Below, piece by piece: positions 61,849 through 64,000 of a DNA stretch of 64,000 nucleotides; the first letter of the stretch is position 1, and each line of letters begins with the position of its first letter. A program made the translations under genes and the position numbers. The stretch covers positions 1-64,000 of the forward strand of contig NZ_FPJZ01000013.1 of assembly GCF_900119485.1 (NCBI RefSeq), written 5' to 3'. The stretch comes from Thermoactinomyces sp. DSM 45891. Its GTDB lineage: Bacteria > Bacillota > Bacilli > Thermoactinomycetales > Thermoactinomycetaceae. Below the pieces are notes generated by a model. That model was not told where the DNA came from. It saw nothing but the letters and a program-made list of their open reading frames with translations, and searched no databases.

Positions 61849-61870
61849 GAGAAACAGAAAGGAGACCCTT

Positions 61871-62575
61871 ATGAGTCTACTTCAACTACAAACCATTCGT
61901 TCCTTTTATGGACAGATAGAGGCATTACACGATATATCCCTACACGTCCTACAGGGAGAAATTGTTACCTTGATCGGCTCCAATGGTGCTGGTAAATCAA
62001 CTACCCTTAAAGCGATCTGTGGACAAGTGAAAACAACCGGAACCATTCTATTTGAAGAAAAGGAAATCCAAAGCCTTCCGCCCCACAACATTGCCGAACT
62101 AGGAATTGCTCATGTTCCTGAAGGGCGACGTATCTTTCCCGGGCTCACGGTAAAGGAAAACTTAGAAATGGGAGCCTTCCAAGTAAAAGATAAAAAGATA
62201 ATAGCAGAACGGATGGAGCGAGTTTTTCAATACTTCCCGCGGGTAAGAGAACGACTCTCTCAAAAAGGAGGAACGATGAGTGGGGGAGAACAACAAATGC
62301 TAGCCATCGGACGCGGACTTATGATGAATCCAAAAATCCTCCTACTCGATGAACCCTCTATGGGCCTTGCCCCCGTCGTCGTCGAACAAATTTTTGAGAT
62401 CATCCAGAAACTAAATCAAACCGGAATGACTATCCTCCTAGTCGAACAAAATGCTTACCAAGCTCTACAAATCGCTGATCGTGGTTACGTCATCCAAACG
62501 GGTTCCATCGCCCTACAAGACCATGCTGATGCACTACTCGGAAATGAACAGATCCGAGAGGCATACCTCGCTTAA
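61871..62575 (+). CDS. livF: Branched-chain amino acid ABC transporter ATPase LivF
   Basis: 234 residues. Walker A GSNGAGKSTTLKAI, HVPEGRRIFPGLTVKENL (LivF type), signature TMSGGEQQMLAIGRGL, Walker B ILLLDEPSMGLAP and H-loop LVEQN. Strong AAAGGAG before the ATG. Last gene of the liv operon, ending in a 23-bp hairpin. Confidence 0.95.
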   Translation: MSLLQLQTIRSFYGQIEALHDISLHVLQGEIVTLIGSNGAGKSTTLKAICGQVKTTGTILFEEKEIQSLPPHNIAELGIAHVPEGRRIFPGLTVKENLEMGAFQVKDKKIIAERMERVFQYFPRVRERLSQKGGTMSGGEQQMLAIGRGLMMNPKILLLDEPSMGLAPVVVEQIFEIIQKLNQTGMTILLVEQNAYQALQIADRGYVIQTGSIALQDHADALLGNEQIREAYLA

Positions 62576-62576
62576 A

Positions 62577-62631
62577 AACGCTCAAATAAAAAACTAGACT
62601 CTATGCAGGTCTAGTTTTTTATTTGAGCGTT
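62577..62631. terminator. Bidirectional terminator between livF and the GH5 gene
   Basis: A perfect 23-bp inverted repeat (62577-62599 with 62609-62631) containing internal A/T runs, located between convergent genes. Confidence 0.92.
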
Positions 62632-62655
62632 ATCTCTTACATACGTGAGATCATC

Positions 62656-64000
62656 TTACTTTGGTTTGATTTGAATCATATACTCGGATTGCTTTGGATC
62701 AGGAGTAATTTTAAGAATACGAGTGTGCTCATCCCAATCTATACTAGAATGTTTACCCGTATCGTTCTCAACAAGCTCCCAGCCTTGAGGATAATCCTCG
62801 AGGGGTATAAAAATATCTGTTGATCCTGTTACCTGTGCTTTTTTCTTCCATTTAACACTTAAGACCCGCTTTGTCGTATCGTAGTGCCAGTTGATTGGTT
62901 CCCCAGCGATAGCACGAGGATATGGTCTAGACAGATGAGAAGCCAGTTCATTTAGGTCCCCATCCTCATCATAAGGACCCCAACTACCGGGATCGCTTGA
63001 CCAGTAAGCCCAGCTCCCACCTGATTGATCTATCATAGCTAAGACATCATCCACATAATCCATCGCACCTGGACTTGTTATGTTTAGTCCAAACTCTCCC
63101 ACAACAAAAGGAGTACGGTACTTAGCTATTTCGTCCTGACGAGAGTTTTTCCAATTATTCACGGCAAATCTTACTAGCTCCTTCGTAACCCCGGTATATC
63201 CTCCCCCTATTTCTAATGAAAGCGGATACAGATGTGGAGCATAAACCAATCTTGATTCCCCCTCTCTAGGATCTTGAAGAGACGGTAGCGTTGAGGGGAG
63301 ACCTTGGTTCGGGCCAAAAGCTTGCGGTTCAAAGAAGATCCACCGCTTCTTATCTATCTGACGAATCCCATTGATTACTCTCTCGTACATCGGCTTTAAC
63401 TCAAGAGGCTCAAAAAAAGGCCATATTACTCTTCCGCCATAAGGTTCGTTCATGAGATCATATCCAATGACAGCAGGATGATCTTTAAAACGATTTGCTA
63501 CGTGCTTCCATGCTTTTACATAATGATCTTCTAATTCTGGATGTTTGTTCGTAACATTCCAAAAATGATCAAAGGCACGAATCACACCTGGCTGTAGATA
63601 AGTTAAAGCCCAAGGCGTTTGATATTCCACAGGTAATCCATCTGTATAAGTAGCCCAGGCAGGAGCTCCGTTCCCAGAGGTGGCTGGTCCATACAAATCC
63701 TGATGCATATCTAATAATACAAACATACCTTGATCTTGATACCATTTCACTCGCTCGGCAACACGATCTAGGTATTGTTCATTATATACACCCGGTTTCG
63801 GCTCGATATGGCTCCAAAAAATTAAGAAACGAACAAAGTTAAAACCTAGCACTTTCGCTTCTCGTTCTACATCCTTTTGCTTCACCCAAGGCATGCCATC
63901 TACTGCATCTTTTGAACTACTAGCTGTATTTAAACCATGAAGGATTAAGGCTCTTCCTTGCTCATCTGTGATATAACGCATTTGATTCGATTGTGCCAGG
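62656..64000 (-). CDS. Glycoside hydrolase family 5 enzyme, endoglycoceramidase-like; 5' end outside window
   Basis: At least 447 residues. The frame stays open to the window edge (LAQSN before the internal Met at 63981), so the start and probable signal peptide are missing. It opens on ILHGLN and NFVRFLIFWSHIEPKPG. Numbering from that Met, the acid/base Glu is E179 in YDLMNEPYGG and the nucleophile E296 in FVVGEFGLN. A C-terminal beta domain (about 360-441) follows. The HQDLYGP and WGPYDEDGD blocks resemble endoglycoceramidases, but substrate may instead be another glycolipid or polysaccharide. Confidence 0.88.
   Translation of the reverse strand, partial: LAQSNQMRYITDEQGRALILHGLNTASSSKDAVDGMPWVKQKDVEREAKVLGFNFVRFLIFWSHIEPKPGVYNEQYLDRVAERVKWYQDQGMFVLLDMHQDLYGPATSGNGAPAWATYTDGLPVEYQTPWALTYLQPGVIRAFDHFWNVTNKHPELEDHYVKAWKHVANRFKDHPAVIGYDLMNEPYGGRVIWPFFEPLELKPMYERVINGIRQIDKKRWIFFEPQAFGPNQGLPSTLPSLQDPREGESRLVYAPHLYPLSLEIGGGYTGVTKELVRFAVNNWKNSRQDEIAKYRTPFVVGEFGLNITSPGAMDYVDDVLAMIDQSGGSWAYWSSDPGSWGPYDEDGDLNELASHLSRPYPRAIAGEPINWHYDTTKRVLSVKWKKKAQVTGSTDIFIPLEDYPQGWELVENDTGKHSSIDWDEHTRILKITPDPKQSEYMIQIKPK

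Overview
The window looks like a chromosomal segment of a low-GC, endospore-forming Bacillales bacterium. The evidence is the gene order dnaE-malic enzyme-accDA-pfkA-pyk-fxsA-ytvI-citZ-icd-mdh-phoPR-polA-mutM-ytaF-coaE-gapB-nrdR-dnaB-dnaI, which is the Bacillus subtilis order, plus spore-related genes (ytaF, ytvI, YheC/YheD paralogues, spoVR). Placement near Thermoactinomycetaceae is only an impression from protein style and was not tested.

Layout. (1) 1-2030: the end of an integrative mobile element, with a truncated NicK/Tn916 Orf20-type replication initiator/relaxase followed by a tyrosine integrase. The element abuts a three-gene tRNA operon (Phe-Gly-Leu, minus strand) on the 3' side of tRNA-Leu. 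(2) 2397-21493: conserved minus-strand housekeeping genes for primosome loading, NrdR, GapB, a lytic transglycosylase, CoaE, YtaF, MutM, PolA, PhoR/PhoP and the TCA genes mdh-icd-citZ. A ydbS-ydbT pair, with ydbS apparently frameshifted, lies between phoP and mdh. (3) 21852-35278: ytvI, an orphan membrane protein, fxsA, a thioesterase, a 22-residue basic microprotein, pyk-pfkA, accA-accD, a GntR regulator with its probable operator in the malic enzyme promoter, and dnaE. (4) 35450-43355: small genes, ytpI, a TetR regulator with several operator-like dyads, a SnoaL-like protein, ytoI, an accessory patch (a glycosyltransferase-like protein and two methyltransferases), ytkL and a YheA/YlbF-family gene. 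(5) 43549-55390: a probable spore-surface region with four tandem YheC/YheD-type ATP-grasp genes and a GNAT gene in one tight operon, then a two-domain NlpC/P60 secreted hydrolase, a 1045-residue fibre-like protein built from about 70 decapeptide repeats, and spoVR. (6) 55542-62575: an M-box (Mg2+) riboswitch upstream of mgtE, a 20-residue microprotein, and a complete branched-chain amino acid ABC operon (livJ-H-M-G-F) with an internal terminator after livJ. (7) 62656-end: a GH5 glycosidase cut by the window edge.

How the genes work together: regions 2 and 3 link central carbon flow (glycolysis, gluconeogenesis, TCA, malate to pyruvate, malonyl-CoA) with DNA replication and repair. Region 5 is the best candidate for an undescribed system: tandem ATP-grasp ligases with an acetyltransferase beside a very long repeat fibre and a cell-wall or spore-wall hydrolase. 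Whether the ligases act on the fibre is speculation.
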